Shown one piece after another: positions 60,935 through 62,018 of a stretch of 62,018 nt of DNA. The notes under the pieces were generated by a model. That model did no database searches. It was not told where the DNA came from and saw only the letters and a program-made list of their open reading frames with translations. Both the position numbers and the translations under genes were made by a program. Position 1 is the first letter of the stretch. Each line of letters starts with the position of its first letter. The stretch comes from Oerskovia rustica (GTDB lineage: Bacteria > Actinomycetota > Actinomycetes > Actinomycetales > Cellulomonadaceae), in contig NZ_JACSQQ010000018.1 of NCBI RefSeq assembly GCF_014836555.1, forward strand, positions 22,894-84,911, written 5' to 3'.

Positions 60935-61348
60935 ATGACCGGACTCGTCGCCACCGCCTCGATCCACATCGCCGCCCGCCCCGAGAGGGTGTGGGCCGAG
61001 CTCGTCCACCCCTCCGCGACCTGGATGCTGGGAGCCAACGTCGAGACGGACTACCAGCCGGGCAGCACCATCACGTTCGAGGGCCAGTACCAGGGCAAGC
61101 ACTTCGAGGACCACGGCACCGTCCTCGAGGTCGACCGACCCCGGACGCTGCGCTTCACGCACTACTCCCCTGCGAGCGGCGTGCCCGACGTCCCGGAGAA
61201 CCACCACGAGGTCGCGATCACGCTCGCCCCGGACCCCAAGGGCACGCGTGTGACGATCCGGCAGGACAACAACGACTCCCCCGAGGCGGTCGAGCACTCC
61301 GAGGAGCTGTGGCGCACCGCGCTCGCCTCGCTCGCGGGGCACGACTGA
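60935..61348 (+). CDS. SRPBCC (START-like) domain protein
   Basis: A 137-residue single-domain protein of the SRPBCC polyketide-cyclase/AHSA1 superfamily: ATASIHIAARPERVWAEL opens the domain and FEDHGTVLEVDRPRTLRFTHYSP follows; the C-terminal helix (SPEAVEHSEELWRTALASL) closes the ligand cavity. A ligand-binding or stress role is typical; none is specified. AGAGGAGAGG precedes the ATG. Confidence 0.85.
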   Translation: MTGLVATASIHIAARPERVWAELVHPSATWMLGANVETDYQPGSTITFEGQYQGKHFEDHGTVLEVDRPRTLRFTHYSPASGVPDVPENHHEVAITLAPDPKGTRVTIRQDNNDSPEAVEHSEELWRTALASLAGHD

Positions 61349-61380
61349 CCCCGCCGGGAGCCGTCCGAGACGCCACGCGG

Positions 61381-61410
61381 CTCCGCCCCGGGCCCAGGCC
61401 CGGGGCGGAG
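61381..61410. terminator. Bidirectional terminator
   Basis: Arms CTCCGCCCCGGGCC and GGCCCGGGGCGGAG pair over 14 bp around CA, between the convergent SRPBCC and OsmC genes. Confidence 0.8.
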
Positions 61411-61418
61411 CGGAGGCG

Positions 61419-61877
61419 TCAGGCTGCCGAGGCTGGTGCCCCCGCCCGCACGACGCTGACCGGGGTCGCGTTCATCAGGTTGTCCGCGACGCAGCAGCGT
61501 TCCTCGGCGGCCACGAGGAGTGCGTCGATCTCCTCGGGGGTCGCGTCGGCGTCGACGTCGATCTCGAGCCGGATGCCCTGGAAGCCCGCGCGGTCCGGGG
61601 TCGGCCGCCCCATCAGCCGCTGGGGGTTGAGCGATCCCGTCGCCGTGACGCTCAGGCTCCGCACCTCGATGCCGCGCTCCTTGGCGACCATGTGGGTCGT
61701 GATGTTGAGGCAGCCGGCGAGTCCGGACAGGACGAGCTCGACGGGGTTGGGGCCGGTGTCGTCGCCGCCGAGCGACGCGGGCTCGTCGATCGTGACGGAG
61801 AAGTCCCTGATCTGGACGTCGAGGCGCGTCGGGGACTTCGCGGTGCCGGTGACCGTCGCGGTGTACTGGGGTGCCAT
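61419..61877 (-). CDS. OsmC-family peroxiredoxin-like protein
   Basis: A 152-residue OsmC/Ohr-fold protein. The two redox cysteines are in VLSGLAGCLNITTHM and AAEERCCVADNLM. The double cysteine of the second motif is slightly unusual, although only one is expected to act. OsmC proteins reduce organic hydroperoxides as homodimers. AAGGAGAA precedes the ATG, and a dyad overlaps its promoter region. Confidence 0.9.
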   Translation of the reverse strand: MAPQYTATVTGTAKSPTRLDVQIRDFSVTIDEPASLGGDDTGPNPVELVLSGLAGCLNITTHMVAKERGIEVRSLSVTATGSLNPQRLMGRPTPDRAGFQGIRLEIDVDADATPEEIDALLVAAEERCCVADNLMNATPVSVVRAGAPASAA

Positions 61878-61896
61878 GTGCCTGCCGTTCTCCTTG

Positions 61897-61918
61897 AACT
61901 GATACCGATGTACCAGTT
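61897..61918. promoter_or_regulatory. Candidate operator upstream of osmC
   Basis: Arms AACTGATAC (61897-61905) and GTACCAGTT (61910-61918) around CGAT, 8 of 9 pairs matched. The layout recalls HxlR/DUF24 redox-regulator sites; no such regulator lies inside the window. Confidence 0.5.
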
Positions 61919-61970
61919 TCTCGCCGAGGAGCCGGCCGGCGTCAGGGACGTTGGTCCCGCACCCGCGGCC

Positions 61971-62018
61971 CTACGTCCCCACCCACACCACGTCCCCGGG
62001 CGCGCCGAAGGGCCCCCC
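61971..62018 (-). CDS. C-terminal end of a gene cut by the window edge
   Basis: On the minus strand the last 15 codons read GGPFGAPGDVVWVGT before a TAG. The composition looks like a real C-terminus and the next gene on this strand follows after a promoter-sized gap. Too short to identify. Confidence 0.4.
   Translation of the reverse strand, partial: GGPFGAPGDVVWVGT

Overview
The window is very GC-rich (well above 70% by eye), densely coded, with strong third-position G/C bias and no tRNA, rRNA, CRISPR, prophage or transposase. Gene content (a SufR-led SUF operon beside heme A synthase and an ABC exporter, xylose isomerase/xylulokinase with a ROK repressor, secreted beta-1,3-glucan and chitin hydrolases with carbohydrate-binding modules, LutABC) points to a polysaccharide-degrading actinobacterium of the Cellulomonadaceae/Promicromonosporaceae type (Cellulomonas, Oerskovia, Cellulosimicrobium). 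The genus is inference.

Layout. 0-11 kb: heme A synthase, a lipoprotein, a two-gene ABC exporter, then the divergent SUF Fe-S assembly operon sufR-B-D-Rieske ferredoxin-C-S-U-T, closed by a strong terminator. 11-15.6 kb: a truncated SigE-like sigma factor and a copper-type cluster (small membrane protein, YcnI-like, CopC-CopD fusion, second YcnI-like). 15.6-19.7 kb: xylB-xylA divergent from the ROK repressor xylR. 19.9-21.8 kb: an orphan peptide/nickel-type ABC ATPase and an aldo/keto reductase. 21.9-31.5 kb: the most distinctive block, two paralogous LacI repressors each divergent from secreted F5/8-type-C (CBM32-like) proteins: a GH55-like glucanase, a clan GH-A hydrolase and a DUF1996 protein, with shared AGCGCT-centred operators around two near-identical promoters. 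31.5-47 kb: a luciferase-like/FAD-oxidase fusion with a MarR regulator, FabH, a choloylglycine-hydrolase-type acylase, a carboxylesterase, AIM24, a CPA1 antiporter, release factor 3, and an ArsR/MFS pair. 47-51.3 kb: GntR-controlled lutABC for lactate oxidation. 51.4-56 kb: TetR/maltose acetyltransferase, a Nudix hydrolase and a large GH18 chitinase. 56-62 kb: a uridine-kinase-like protein, a DHA2 MFS pump, two abutting gene remnants, an aminotransferase, SRPBCC and OsmC proteins.

How it fits together. The carbohydrate parts suggest life on plant and fungal wall polymers: chitinase and glucanases outside the cell, xylose entering the pentose phosphate pathway, lactate oxidation through LutABC. 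Nearly every local regulator sits beside its likely target with a visible palindrome between them.

Beyond genes, three patterns stand out. Many genes start 6-7 nt after a TANNNT -10 element, which predicts leaderless mRNAs and decides several start codons. A 57-bp hairpin with conserved 18-bp arms and a constant 21-nt variable loop occurs three times at 1.9-2.0 kb spacing between 56.9 and 60.9 kb. A 13-mer, GTGCCCGACGGCG, recurs mainly between genes.
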